NCBI GenBank assembly: GCA_902523065.1
Contig: CABYXZ010000004.1
Span: 1 to 64,000, forward strand
DNA from: an uncultured Marinoscillum sp.
Lineage (GTDB): Bacteria; Bacteroidota; Bacteroidia; Cytophagales; MED-G16
Length of the DNA stretch: 64,000 nt
Direction: 5' to 3'
A program made the position numbers and the translations under genes. Numbering within the stretch: the first letter of the stretch is position 1; each line of letters begins with the position of its first letter. The notes below the pieces were generated by a model. That model had not been told where the DNA came from and searched no databases. It saw only the letters and a list, made by a program, of their open reading frames with translations. Below are positions 25,445 to 33,737 of the stretch, in pieces.

Positions 25445-26700
25445 TTCTTATGAAGTGGAAACTTATTGACCCATTCGTTGACTTCTTCTCGGATAATTTT
25501 AAAGTCTTTTTCAGTTAATGCTTTATCTATAAAGTCAACAATTTTTATCATATCATCTTCTTTCATTCCTCTGGATGTGACTGCAGCTGTTCCCATTCTC
25601 ATGCCTGATGTTACGAAAGGAGATTGGGTATCAAACGGAACCATATTTTTATTTATTGTAATATCGGCTTTTCCAAGGTTTTCTTCAGCTTCCTTTCCGG
25701 TAATACCTTTGTTTCTTAAGTCAATTAACATAAGGTGATTATCTGTTCCTCCAGATATTATTTTATAGTCTCTTTTAACAAATTCTTTGGCCATCGCTGA
25801 TGCGTTTTTTTTGACTTGAATTACATATTCAAGATAGCTGTCAGATAATGCTTCTTTAAAAGCAACTGCCTTTGCAGCAATAATATGTTCGAGTGGTCCT
25901 CCTTGAGTTCCTGGGAAAACTCCAGAATCTAGTAATGATGATACTTTTCTTGTTATACCTTTTGGAGTTTTAATTCCAAATGGATTTTCAAAATCGTCAC
26001 GCATCATAATTATACCCCCCCTTGGCCCTCGTAAAGTTTTATGAGTAGTTGAGGTTACCACGTGGCAATAGTTTAAAGGATCATTAAGTAGACCTCTTGA
26101 TATTAATCCAGAAGGATGCGCTATGTCGGCCAATAAAAAAGCTCCAATTTCATCTGCAATCTCTCTTATTTTTTTATAATCCCAGTCTCTACTGTAAGAG
26201 GAAGCCCCACATATTATCATCTGTGGTTTTTCTTTTTTTGCAGTTTTTTCCAAGGAGGAATAATCGATTAAACCATCTTCTTTTCTTACTCCATAAAAAA
26301 ATGATTTATAAATTTTTCCAGAAAAATTAACAGAGGACCCATGAGTCAAATGTCCCCCGTGCGCAAGATCAAATCCTAATATTTTGTCTCCAGGATTTAG
26401 TAAGGCTAACATTACTGCAGCATTTGCCTGAGCCCCTGAATGAGGCTGAACGTTAACCCATGACGCATCAAAAAGTTTTTTTAATCTTTCTCGACACAAA
26501 TCTTCTATTACATCAACTACAGCGCAACCACCATAATACCTTTTTCCTGGTAACCCTTCTGCATATTTATTTGTGAGAATACTTCCAGACGCAGCCATAA
26601 CTTCATCTGAGGCATAATTTTCTGAAGCTATTAGCTCTATCCCTTCTGTTTGTCTTCTCTTTTCCAGGTCAATTAGATTAAATAATTTTTTATCTTCCAT
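25441..26700 (-). CDS. glyA: Serine hydroxymethyltransferase
   Basis: 419-residue PLP enzyme that converts serine and tetrahydrofolate to glycine and 5,10-methylene-[12 protein letters not shown] at 23-31 and the lysine loop [13 protein letters not shown] (Lys near 225) are unmistakable, and [10 protein letters not shown] follows. Length is typical. It begins the six-gene minus-strand operon glyA-tatC-rpiB-rbfA-lolE-like-maoC, diverging from pheA with 74 bp between starts. Confidence 0.97.
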   Translation of the reverse strand: MEDKKLFNLIDLEKRRQTEGIELIASENYASDEVMAASGSILTNKYAEGLPGKRYYGGCAVVDVIEDLCRERLKKLFDASWVNVQPHSGAQANAAVMLALLNPGDKILGFDLAHGGHLTHGSSVNFSGKIYKSFFYGVRKEDGLIDYSSLEKTAKKEKPQMIICGASSYSRDWDYKKIREIADEIGAFLLADIAHPSGLISRGLLNDPLNYCHVVTSTTHKTLRGPRGGIIMMRDDFENPFGIKTPKGITRKVSSLLDSGVFPGTQGGPLEHIIAAKAVAFKEALSDSYLEYVIQVKKNASAMAKEFVKRDYKIISGGTDNHLMLIDLRNKGITGKEAEENLGKADITINKNMVPFDTQSPFVTSGMRMGTAAVTSRGMKEDDMIKIVDFIDKALTEKDFKIIREEVNEWVNKFPLHKK

Positions 26701-26774
26701 AATGCTGTAATTATTCTTTATTTTAGGAATATAATTGCTAATATTTTTAAAATATTAATTTTAACTCAAAAGTA

Positions 26775-27839
26775 ATGAACATTGAAGAATTAAGAACAAA
26801 AATCGATAAAATTGACTCAGAAATTCTTAAACTTTTAAATGATAGAATGGATGTTGTTCATGAGATTGGTGTGATTAAGTCTGCATCTAATGAGAGTGTC
26901 TACAGGCCTGAGCGAGAGAAAGAAATTATTGATAGGCTAGTTCAGTTGAGTGAGGGAAGAATGAAAGTCTCATCAATAAAGCCAATTTTCCAGGAGATAT
27001 TTGCTGCCGCAAGAAATATTGAGTTGCCAGAAAGGATTGCATTTTTGGGTCCTGAAGGCAGTTTCACACACCAAGCTGCTGAAAATAACTTTGGTTCGAG
27101 TGGAAAGTACCTTTCGTTAAATTCAATTAGCTCAGTTTTCGATTCTGTACAAAAAAAACAATCCAAATACGGGATAATTCCTTTAGAAAATAATCAGGAA
27201 GGGATAGTACAAGAGACTGTCGACTTACTTGGAAGCTCTCAACTTAAAATAATTGCTGAACTTCCTATGTCTATAAGTTTATCTTTTTCAACTAGAGCTG
27301 ATGACGTTAAAAACGTTAGAAAAATATATTCTAAAGACATAGCCTTTAAGCAGTGTAAAGACTTTATAGAAAACTATTTTGATGAAAAGGTAGAGTTAAT
27401 TCCAGTAAATAGCACTAGTGCAGCTGTTAAGTTTGCGGACTCTAATGCTGACTCTGCTGCTATATGCTCTCGATTTGCAGCAGTTCAGAGAAATGTTCCT
27501 ATCTTATTTGATAATATAGAAGATTCAAAAAATAATCATACAAGATTTGTCGTCTTGTCTTTACTGGAAAATAAAGTAAAATCAAAAAATGACAAGACGT
27601 CTATTCTTGTAAATCTTACAGACGGACATGGTGTATTGGCAAAATTTCTTCAAGAGTTCCACGATGCAAAAATAAATCTGACAAAATTAGAAAGTAGACC
27701 TGCAAAAAAAGGTGTAGATTTTAAGTATATATTTTACATAGATTTTGAAGGTCACTATCTCGATTCAAATTTTCAGATTATTTATAAAAGATATCAAGAT
27801 AATATTAAGCTATTAGGAAGTTATCCTAGAATGATTTAA
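26775..27839 (+). CDS. pheA: Bifunctional chorismate mutase/prephenate dehydratase
   Basis: 354-residue P-protein for phenylalanine synthesis. Residues 1-85 are an AroQ chorismate mutase helix bundle (ELRTKIDKIDSEILKLLNDR). Prephenate dehydratase spans about 92-275, with FLGPEGSFTHQAA, TSAAVKFA and the Thr-Arg-Phe motif in NHTRFVVL. The C-terminal ACT domain has ESRPAKK, the usual phenylalanine feedback-binding segment, so allosteric inhibition is expected. The stop shares TTAA with rluD. No upstream leader or attenuator is seen in the 74 bp gap. Confidence 0.95.
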   Translation: MNIEELRTKIDKIDSEILKLLNDRMDVVHEIGVIKSASNESVYRPEREKEIIDRLVQLSEGRMKVSSIKPIFQEIFAAARNIELPERIAFLGPEGSFTHQAAENNFGSSGKYLSLNSISSVFDSVQKKQSKYGIIPLENNQEGIVQETVDLLGSSQLKIIAELPMSISLSFSTRADDVKNVRKIYSKDIAFKQCKDFIENYFDEKVELIPVNSTSAAVKFADSNADSAAICSRFAAVQRNVPILFDNIEDSKNNHTRFVVLSLLENKVKSKNDKTSILVNLTDGHGVLAKFLQEFHDAKINLTKLESRPAKKGVDFKYIFYIDFEGHYLDSNFQIIYKRYQDNIKLLGSYPRMI

Positions 27840-28840
27840 TAACTTTTTGGTACCTCATATTTTCGCCATTTATCAAGTAAATTTTTCATGTCATCAGGCA
27901 GTTCGCTATCAAAGAATACTTCCTTTTTTTTGGTAGGGTGAATGAAACCAAGGCTTTTGGCGTGTAGCGCTTGTCTTTCAATTATTTTAAAACTGTTTTC
28001 TACAAACTTTTTATAGTTCGTAAATCGGTTTCCCTTGACAACAAGTTTTCCTCCGTATGTCTTATCACAGAAGATAGGATGCCCAATATGTTTCATGTGT
28101 GCTCTTATTTGATGGGTTCTTCCTGTCTCAAGTTCACATTCTAGTAAAGATATGTAGTGTATTTTTTCTATAATTTTGTAATGTGTAACTGCTCTTTTTC
28201 CTACAGTGTTATTAGCATAACCCTCTACAACTCTTCTGTCTTTAAGAGACCTTCCTAGATTAACATCAATTGTTCCTTCTTCTTTTTTAGGATTACCCCA
28301 AACAATAGCTTGATACTTTCTTTTGATGCTATGATTATAAAATTGTTCTGCTAAAGAGTTCATTGCGTTTTCATTTTTTGCAATCACAAGTAGACCTGAG
28401 GTATCTTTATCTATTCTGTGTACAAGTCCTGGTCTTCCCTCATTTCCCTTCATTTCAGGTAGATCTTTAAGGTAATATACAAGGGCGTTAACAAGGGTCC
28501 CTTCCCAATTTTCGTGTGCCGGATGAACCACCATTCCTGGTTTTTTGTTAACGACTAAAATGTCTTTGTCTTCATAGACAATATTTAATTTAATGTTCTC
28601 TGGAAGAATTTTTTCATCTCTTTTTTCTTTGTATATTTCAACAATTACTTCATCATTTGGCTTTACTTTATAACTTGGTTTAATCTTATTTCCGTTCACG
28701 CATACTCTACCTAATTTAATTCCATCTTGAATTTTACTTCTTGTTACGTTAGGCATTTTATCAAATAAAAATTTATCTATTCTTATAAGTTCTTGATTAT
28801 TATCTACAGCCAAATGTAATGTCTCTTTCTTTTTAACCAT
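27836..28840 (-). CDS. rluD: Large-subunit pseudouridine synthase RluD-like
   Basis: 334-residue RluA-family enzyme. The N-terminal S4 RNA-binding domain (about 15-80) is followed by the catalytic core with HRIDKDTSGLLV near 140, giving the catalytic Asp, and RTHQIRAHM further on. The expected targets are helix 69 uridines of 23S rRNA. RluD rather than RluC is inferred from length and S4 domain. It is downstream of mazG, with 8 bp overlap, and convergent with pheA. Confidence 0.9.
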   Translation of the reverse strand: MVKKKETLHLAVDNNQELIRIDKFLFDKMPNVTRSKIQDGIKLGRVCVNGNKIKPSYKVKPNDEVIVEIYKEKRDEKILPENIKLNIVYEDKDILVVNKKPGMVVHPAHENWEGTLVNALVYYLKDLPEMKGNEGRPGLVHRIDKDTSGLLVIAKNENAMNSLAEQFYNHSIKRKYQAIVWGNPKKEEGTIDVNLGRSLKDRRVVEGYANNTVGKRAVTHYKIIEKIHYISLLECELETGRTHQIRAHMKHIGHPIFCDKTYGGKLVVKGNRFTNYKKFVENSFKIIERQALHAKSLGFIHPTKKKEVFFDSELPDDMKNLLDKWRKYEVPKSY

Positions 28841-29606
28841 GAATTTTTTTTGAGCTATTCCAGTATTTGTTCATTTCATTAAGACTCATTTCTTTTAGAT
28901 TTTTCTTGTCTTTGGTAATTTTCTCTTCCATGTATTGAAATCTATTTATGAACTTGATATTTGTAGATTCAAGCGCTTCCTCTGGGTCAATATTTATAAA
29001 CCTTGCCATATTTATAACAGAAAAAATTAAATCGCCTAACTCTTGTTTTGTCTTTTTTTCGTCATTGAGTTTTAACTCTTCTTTTAATTCTTTAATCTCT
29101 TCATAAACCTTTTCAATCACCTCTTCTTTTTTATCCCAATCAAAACCTACACTTTTTACTTTTTCTTGAATTCTCATAGCTTTGACCATAGGCGGAATGG
29201 TTTTGGGTATGTTGCTAAGCGTGCCTTTATTTTTTCTTTTTTTCCGTTTAATGCTCTCCCAGTTTTCTTTGACCTCTTCTGCAGTTTTTACTTTTCTTGT
29301 TCCATAGATATGTGGATGCCTTTCAATCAGTTTTTTTGAAATTTTTTTACATATAGATTCTAAATTAAAAATCTTCTTTTCGCTTCCTATTTGAGTATAA
29401 AAAAGTACATGTAAAAGAAGATCACCAAGTTCCTCCTCAATATTTTTATTATTCCTGTTTGTTATAGCTTCTGAGAGTTCGTAGACTTCTTCAATTGTAA
29501 GTGTCCTAAGGCTTTCAGTGGTTTGTTTTTTATCCCAGGGACACTTTTCTCTCAATTCTTTTACTATACTAATAAGTCTTTCTAATTCTTTTATTCCTTT
29601 TTTCAT
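28833..29606 (-). CDS. mazG: Nucleoside triphosphate pyrophosphohydrolase MazG
   Basis: 257-residue house-cleaning NTPase that hydrolyses NTPs to NMP and pyrophosphate. Two tandem MazG helical domains are seen: the first with CPWDKKQTTESL and EELGDLLLHVLF, carrying the ExxE/ExxD metal ligands, and the second with KQELGDLIFSVINMARF. Length matches full-length bacterial MazG. It leads the mazG-rluD unit and diverges from the four-Cys microprotein gene. Confidence 0.94.
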   Translation of the reverse strand: MKKGIKELERLISIVKELREKCPWDKKQTTESLRTLTIEEVYELSEAITNRNNKNIEEELGDLLLHVLFYTQIGSEKKIFNLESICKKISKKLIERHPHIYGTRKVKTAEEVKENWESIKRKKRKNKGTLSNIPKTIPPMVKAMRIQEKVKSVGFDWDKKEEVIEKVYEEIKELKEELKLNDEKKTKQELGDLIFSVINMARFINIDPEEALESTNIKFINRFQYMEEKITKDKKNLKEMSLNEMNKYWNSSKKIHG

Positions 29607-29656
29607 AAACGTTAAAGAAAAGGGGATTATTAATTAAAGATAATCAACCGTTTTAA

Positions 29657-29664
29657 TAACTTTG
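29657..29664 (+). promoter_or_regulatory. -7 promoter element, 4 nt from the start codon
   Basis: TAACTTTG matches TAnnTTTG and ends just 4 nt before the ATG at 29669, so transcription would begin at or near the start codon. It would drive the small membrane protein, glmM and cysteine desulfurase genes. Confidence 0.45.
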
Positions 29665-29668
29665 TGCT

Positions 29669-29863
29669 ATGACAGAAACAATAGTAGCAATTTTATTGGT
29701 AGCATTTTTTTTCTTAGCTCTTTCTCTGAGATTGGTATTAATTAAAGATGGTGAATTTAAAGGAACTTGCGCTTCACAAAACCCATATCTTGGCTCCGGT
29801 GAAAAAGAATGTAGCTACTGTGGTAAAACAGTTTCACCAGGATCTGATTGTAAAAAAGATTAA
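29669..29863 (+). CDS. Small membrane protein with four-Cys C-terminal motif
   Basis: 64-residue protein. Residues 4-24 form a single hydrophobic helix; the tail contains Cys34, Cys48, Cys51 and Cys61 in a C-X13-C-X2-C-X9-C pattern, as a small zinc ribbon or other metal site would. The GTCASQNP segment recurs, as I recall, in Bacteroidota proteins annotated only as membrane or secreted protein. Function unknown. It is 2 bp upstream of glmM and shares a predicted leaderless promoter with it, and with the cysteine desulfurase gene beyond, which hints at a link to envelope or sulfur metabolism. That link is speculation. Confidence 0.75.
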   Translation: MTETIVAILLVAFFFLALSLRLVLIKDGEFKGTCASQNPYLGSGEKECSYCGKTVSPGSDCKKD

Positions 29864-29865
29864 TC

Positions 29866-31230
29866 ATGCCATTGATTAAATCAATATCTGGAATAAGAGG
29901 AACCCTTGAAAATATTCCAGGCGAATCCCTGTCAGATTATGACCTCAAACAGTTTACACTCGCTTATCTTGAGGAAATAATCCTTTATGAATCATCAAAA
30001 ACAATTTTAGTTGGAAGAGACGCAAGGAAGTCAGGTAAAAGAATTTCAAATATTATAATTGATGTGGTATTAAATGAAGGTTATAATGTTATTGATCTTG
30101 GGCTTGTAACAACACCAACGATAGGAATTGCAGTAAAAAAACACAAAACGGCTGGTGCAATTATGATATCTGCAAGTCATAATGATGAAAAATGGAATGC
30201 TCTTAAACTCCTTAATAGTAATGGTGAGTTTTTACACCCAGAAGAGGTTCAAAAAGTTATTAAAGAGAAGAAGCGTACACAATCCAACAAAGAAAAACCA
30301 GGTAACCTTTCTTCTTATGCTAATGCACTTGATGATCATATCAATTTAATTTTATCTCAAAATTTTATTAACAAAAATAATATTGCCTCAAAGTCGATTG
30401 CTGTTGCTGTTGACGGTATTAATTCTGTTGGCGGGGTTGCTATCCCCAAGTTTTTGGAGAGTTTAGGTATAAAAAAGATAAAAAAAATAAACTGTAATCC
30501 AGATGGAAATTTTAATCATAACCCAGAACCTCTCCCAGAAAACATTACGGATTTGTGTTCTGAAATGAAAAGAGGAAAGTATCAGTTAGGTATTGTTGTA
30601 GATCCTGATGCTGATAGGTTGGTTCTTGTTGATGAAAGAGGTGAACCATTTGGGGAAGAATATACTCTGGTTGCTGCCGCAGAATACCTTTTATCAAAAA
30701 ATCATGGCGCTTCAACTTGCTCAAATTTATCATCAACACTAGCTCTGAAAAATATAACGGAAAAGTATGGTGGTAAATATTTTTCATCTGCTGTAGGAGA
30801 AATAAATGTTGTTAAAGTGATGAAAGAAAAAAAATGTCTAATTGGAGGAGAGGGTAATGGAGGTGTTATTTATCCTATGACACATTATGGAAGAGATTCA
30901 TTAATTGGCATTGGATTGATTATTTCTCTTTTGGTTGAAAGAAACATATCACTTTCAGAATTAAAAAAAGAGTTACCCGAGTATAATATATTCAAAACGA
31001 AGCTTAATTATAAGGGCGAAATATCCTCAATAATAAGTGATGTAAAAAAATTATATGATGAAAGTTTAATAGATACTACTGATGGTGTAAAGATAAATTT
31101 TTCTAATTCATGGATTCATATTAGGAAATCAAATACAGAACCAGTTATAAGGATTATATCAGAAGCATCCTCTATGTTAGAGGCAGAAAAGATATGTAAA
31201 GAAATAATGTCTAAATTACGAATAGTATGA
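29866..31230 (+). CDS. glmM: Phosphoglucosamine mutase-like phosphohexomutase
   Basis: 454-residue alpha-D-phosphohexomutase. The active-site serine loop is SASHND at 102-107 (Ser104 as the phosphoserine), with a Ser and Asp in place of the usual TASHNP residues. The metal loop DPDADR lies near 246, the sugar-binding EGNGG near 327 and the phosphate-binding RKSNTEP near 423. GlmM converts glucosamine 6-phosphate to glucosamine 1-phosphate for peptidoglycan and LPS; phosphomannomutase or phosphoglucomutase activity cannot be excluded. The ISGIRGT start is typical of the Bacteroidota form. It overlaps the cysteine desulfurase by 4 bp. Confidence 0.87.
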   Translation: MPLIKSISGIRGTLENIPGESLSDYDLKQFTLAYLEEIILYESSKTILVGRDARKSGKRISNIIIDVVLNEGYNVIDLGLVTTPTIGIAVKKHKTAGAIMISASHNDEKWNALKLLNSNGEFLHPEEVQKVIKEKKRTQSNKEKPGNLSSYANALDDHINLILSQNFINKNNIASKSIAVAVDGINSVGGVAIPKFLESLGIKKIKKINCNPDGNFNHNPEPLPENITDLCSEMKRGKYQLGIVVDPDADRLVLVDERGEPFGEEYTLVAAAEYLLSKNHGASTCSNLSSTLALKNITEKYGGKYFSSAVGEINVVKVMKEKKCLIGGEGNGGVIYPMTHYGRDSLIGIGLIISLLVERNISLSELKKELPEYNIFKTKLNYKGEISSIISDVKKLYDESLIDTTDGVKINFSNSWIHIRKSNTEPVIRIISEASSMLEAEKICKEIMSKLRIV

Positions 31231-32360
31231 ATGTATATTTTGATAATGCTGCGACCACTCCAATGGATAAAACGGTATTGGAAAAAATGCTACCATACCT
31301 TGAGAATGGTTTTGGAAATCCATCGTCAATTCATAAGAAAGGAAGAGAAATTAAGTCTGTAATTGAAAAATGTAGATCAAAGATAGCATCTCTTTTGTCG
31401 TGCGAACCAGGCGAAATATTCTTTACTTCTGGAGGCACAGAGGCTGATAATATGTTCATTTTAAATACCGCTATTGAAAAAAAGCTTGATACGATAATTA
31501 CATCTAAGTTAGAGCATCACGCTGTTTTACATTGTTGTGAATATTTAGAGAGGTCATATAAAAAAAACATAAAGTTTGTTGACTCTGATGATAAAGGTGT
31601 AATTGATTTGGATCACCTTGAAAGTTTAATGAAGACTAGTCCAAATTCACTCGTCACAATAATGCACGGTAATAATGAGATAGGTAACTTAAACGATATA
31701 AAAAAAATATCAAGAATATGTGAACAGTATGAAACTATTTTTCATTCAGATACCGTCCAAACTGTAGGGCATTATAATTTGAATTTAAATGATCTCAATA
31801 TTCACGGTATTGTAGGTTCGGCGCATAAGTTTCATGGTCCAAAAGGAGTGGGTTTTTTATACCTTAATAATAAGCACAAAATATCTCCATTCATTCACGG
31901 TGGAGCACAAGAGAGAAATATGAGAGGTGGTACTGAAAATGTTTATGGAATTGTGGGCTTGACTGAAGCTTTAGAGTTATCAATTACTAATATGGCTGAT
32001 CATGCAAAAAAAGTTTCTAATCTCAAAAAATATATGATAGAAAAATTAACCCATGCCGTAGATGGAATAAAATTTAACGGACAATCGTCAGACTTAAATA
32101 ATAGTTTATATACAGTTTTAAATGTATCAATCCCAAATATGAATGATCAACAAATGTTTCTTTTTAATTTAGATATAAATAACATTGCCGCTTCTGCTGG
32201 AAGTGCCTGTACCAGTGGTTCAGAAGTTGGATCTCATGTTTTGGCTCAGATCAAGAAAAATAAAGGACATGTCTCAGTTAGATTCTCATTTAGCAAAATG
32301 AATAGCAAAGAAGAAGTTGATTATACAGTTGATAAGGTTTGTGAAATATTGAAGATCTAA
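31227..32360 (+). CDS. Cysteine desulfurase, NifS/IscS family
   Basis: 377-residue PLP enzyme that releases sulfur from cysteine as an enzyme-bound persulfide. YFDNAATTP opens the protein, the PLP lysine is in GSAHKFHGPKG near 195, and the persulfide cysteine is in SACTSGSEVG near 325. This class I organisation (short Cys loop with the SACTSG motif) fits NifS/IscS rather than SufS. Neither IscU nor SufBCD is nearby, so the use (Fe-S cluster, thiouridine) is undecided. Stop shares CTAA with the convergent VTT gene. Confidence 0.93.
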   Translation: MNVYFDNAATTPMDKTVLEKMLPYLENGFGNPSSIHKKGREIKSVIEKCRSKIASLLSCEPGEIFFTSGGTEADNMFILNTAIEKKLDTIITSKLEHHAVLHCCEYLERSYKKNIKFVDSDDKGVIDLDHLESLMKTSPNSLVTIMHGNNEIGNLNDIKKISRICEQYETIFHSDTVQTVGHYNLNLNDLNIHGIVGSAHKFHGPKGVGFLYLNNKHKISPFIHGGAQERNMRGGTENVYGIVGLTEALELSITNMADHAKKVSNLKKYMIEKLTHAVDGIKFNGQSSDLNNSLYTVLNVSIPNMNDQQMFLFNLDINNIAASAGSACTSGSEVGSHVLAQIKKNKGHVSVRFSFSKMNSKEEVDYTVDKVCEILKI

Positions 32361-32935
32361 AATGGGTGAGCTAGCCAAATAAAGAATCCGTAGATTGCAT
32401 ATCTAATAAATCTTGCTGAGGAGTAGAACAAATATTTGTTTCGATTAAATCCAACGGCACCTATAACTGCACAGGTAGCAGAAAAAGGTAAAGGTGTTAT
32501 GGCTGCAACAACAATAACCAACCAACCATATGCGTTAATTTTTCTTTCATATTTTCCAATAATATTTTTTCTCATAAACTCATAGACCAAAGTTTTATGA
32601 AGGTATTTACCAAATAAAAAAGCAACAAATCCAGCAATGTATGAGATAATTGAAAAACTTAATACATAAAAGAAGTAAGAAGAGAGGGGTTTTGATGTTA
32701 TTGCCCAAATCATAAAAAGTTCTGGTGGAATCACCCCAAGAATTACTTCAGATGAGAAGAATAAAACAAATACAAAAGTTGTGGGAAAGTCAAACGTAAT
32801 CTGATCTTTCAAACTAGATAGGTCAAGGTAACTAAATGTTACTTTGTAGAATATAATTGCTATTCCAAAGAACAATAGTCCCCTTAAAAAATTCTTTAAG
32901 AAAAAAAACAGTCTTACTTTGTTTCTTCTAAGCAT
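32357..32935 (-). CDS. VTT-domain (YqaA/DedA-like) membrane protein
   Basis: 192-residue integral membrane protein with about five helices. The VTT/SNARE-associated signature lies in the second half: AITPLPFSATCAVIGA near 145, then GFNRNKYLFYSSARFIRY. The first part has an acidic-Pro segment (EVILGVIPPELFM) typical of YqaA-like members. DedA relatives move or flip lipids such as undecaprenyl phosphate; the role of this subfamily is less certain. It diverges from lptB with 57 bp between starts. No promoter motif was found for it. Confidence 0.82.
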   Translation of the reverse strand: MLRRNKVRLFFFLKNFLRGLLFFGIAIIFYKVTFSYLDLSSLKDQITFDFPTTFVFVLFFSSEVILGVIPPELFMIWAITSKPLSSYFFYVLSFSIISYIAGFVAFLFGKYLHKTLVYEFMRKNIIGKYERKINAYGWLVIVVAAITPLPFSATCAVIGAVGFNRNKYLFYSSARFIRYAIYGFFIWLAHPF

Positions 32936-32980
32936 TTCAATTGGCTGTAAATTAGTCTGAAAATATAAACTAATTATATA

Positions 32981-32988
32981 TATTTTTG
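32981..32988 (+). promoter_or_regulatory. -7 promoter element for lptB, 4 nt from the start
   Basis: TATTTTTG matches TAnnTTTG and ends 4 nt before the ATG at 32993. This supports 32993 as the lptB start over the in-frame ATG at 33005, and predicts a leaderless message. Confidence 0.45.
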
Positions 32989-32992
32989 TTGC

Positions 32993-33736
32993 ATGAAGAA
33001 TAAAATGTCACTTCAGGCTAATTCCCTCTCAAAGTCTTACGGTCCGAAGGTTGTAGTTAATGATGTTTCCATCAATGTCAAACAGGGTGAGATAGTTGGT
33101 CTTCTGGGTCCAAACGGGGCAGGAAAAACTACAACTTTTTATTCAATTGTTGGCTTAATTAAACCAGATGAGGGTTCCGTTTATTTAGGTGGTAAAGACA
33201 TAACAAGTTTACCAATGTTTCAAAGGGCAAGAAATGGAATAGGTTATTTAGCACAAGAAGCTTCTGTCTTTAGAAATTTATCTGTAAGAGACAATATCTT
33301 AGCGGTTCTTGAACACCAGGGTATATCTAAAGAGAAACAGGAAGAAAAAGTAGAAGTATTGATGAAAGAGTTTGGTCTTGTTGAGATTAGCGACAGCATG
33401 GGAAAAGTTTTATCAGGAGGTGAGCGTCGAAGAACAGAGATAGCAAGAGCTCTTGCAACTGACCCAAAGTTTATCTTATTAGATGAACCCTTTGCTGGAG
33501 TGGACCCTATAGCAGTTGAGGAAATTCAGAGTATAGTAAACTCTTTAAAGAAAAAAGATATTGGCATATTAATTACAGACCATAATGTAGATGAGACCCT
33601 ATCAATAACAGACAGATCATATTTAATGTTTGAAGGAAAGCTTTTAAAATCTGGCACTTCAGAAGAGCTTGCTGCAGACGAACAGGTTAGAAAATTATAT
33701 TTGGGACAAAGGTTTGAATTAAAGAGAAAAATTTAG
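32993..33736 (+). CDS. lptB: LPS transport ATPase LptB
   Basis: 247-residue cytoplasmic ABC ATPase that powers extraction of lipopolysaccharide by LptFGC. Walker [10 protein letters not shown] is at 39-47, the signature LSGGERRR near 142, Walker [14 protein letters not shown] near 163 and the H-loop TDHNV near 197. [13 protein letters not shown] near the Q-loop is characteristic of LptB rather than other ABC ATPases. Other lpt genes are not in this window. It is followed after 1 bp by GH3. Start chosen on promoter placement. Confidence 0.95.
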   Translation: MKNKMSLQANSLSKSYGPKVVVNDVSINVKQGEIVGLLGPNGAGKTTTFYSIVGLIKPDEGSVYLGGKDITSLPMFQRARNGIGYLAQEASVFRNLSVRDNILAVLEHQGISKEKQEEKVEVLMKEFGLVEISDSMGKVLSGGERRRTEIARALATDPKFILLDEPFAGVDPIAVEEIQSIVNSLKKKDIGILITDHNVDETLSITDRSYLMFEGKLLKSGTSEELAADEQVRKLYLGQRFELKRKI

Positions 33737-33737
33737 A

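Noticed and set aside
26767..26774. Minus-strand TACTTTTG as glyA promoter
   Set aside because: It matches TAnnTTTG but lies about 66 nt from the glyA ATG and over the pheA start; placement unlike the other promoters, so chance is likely.
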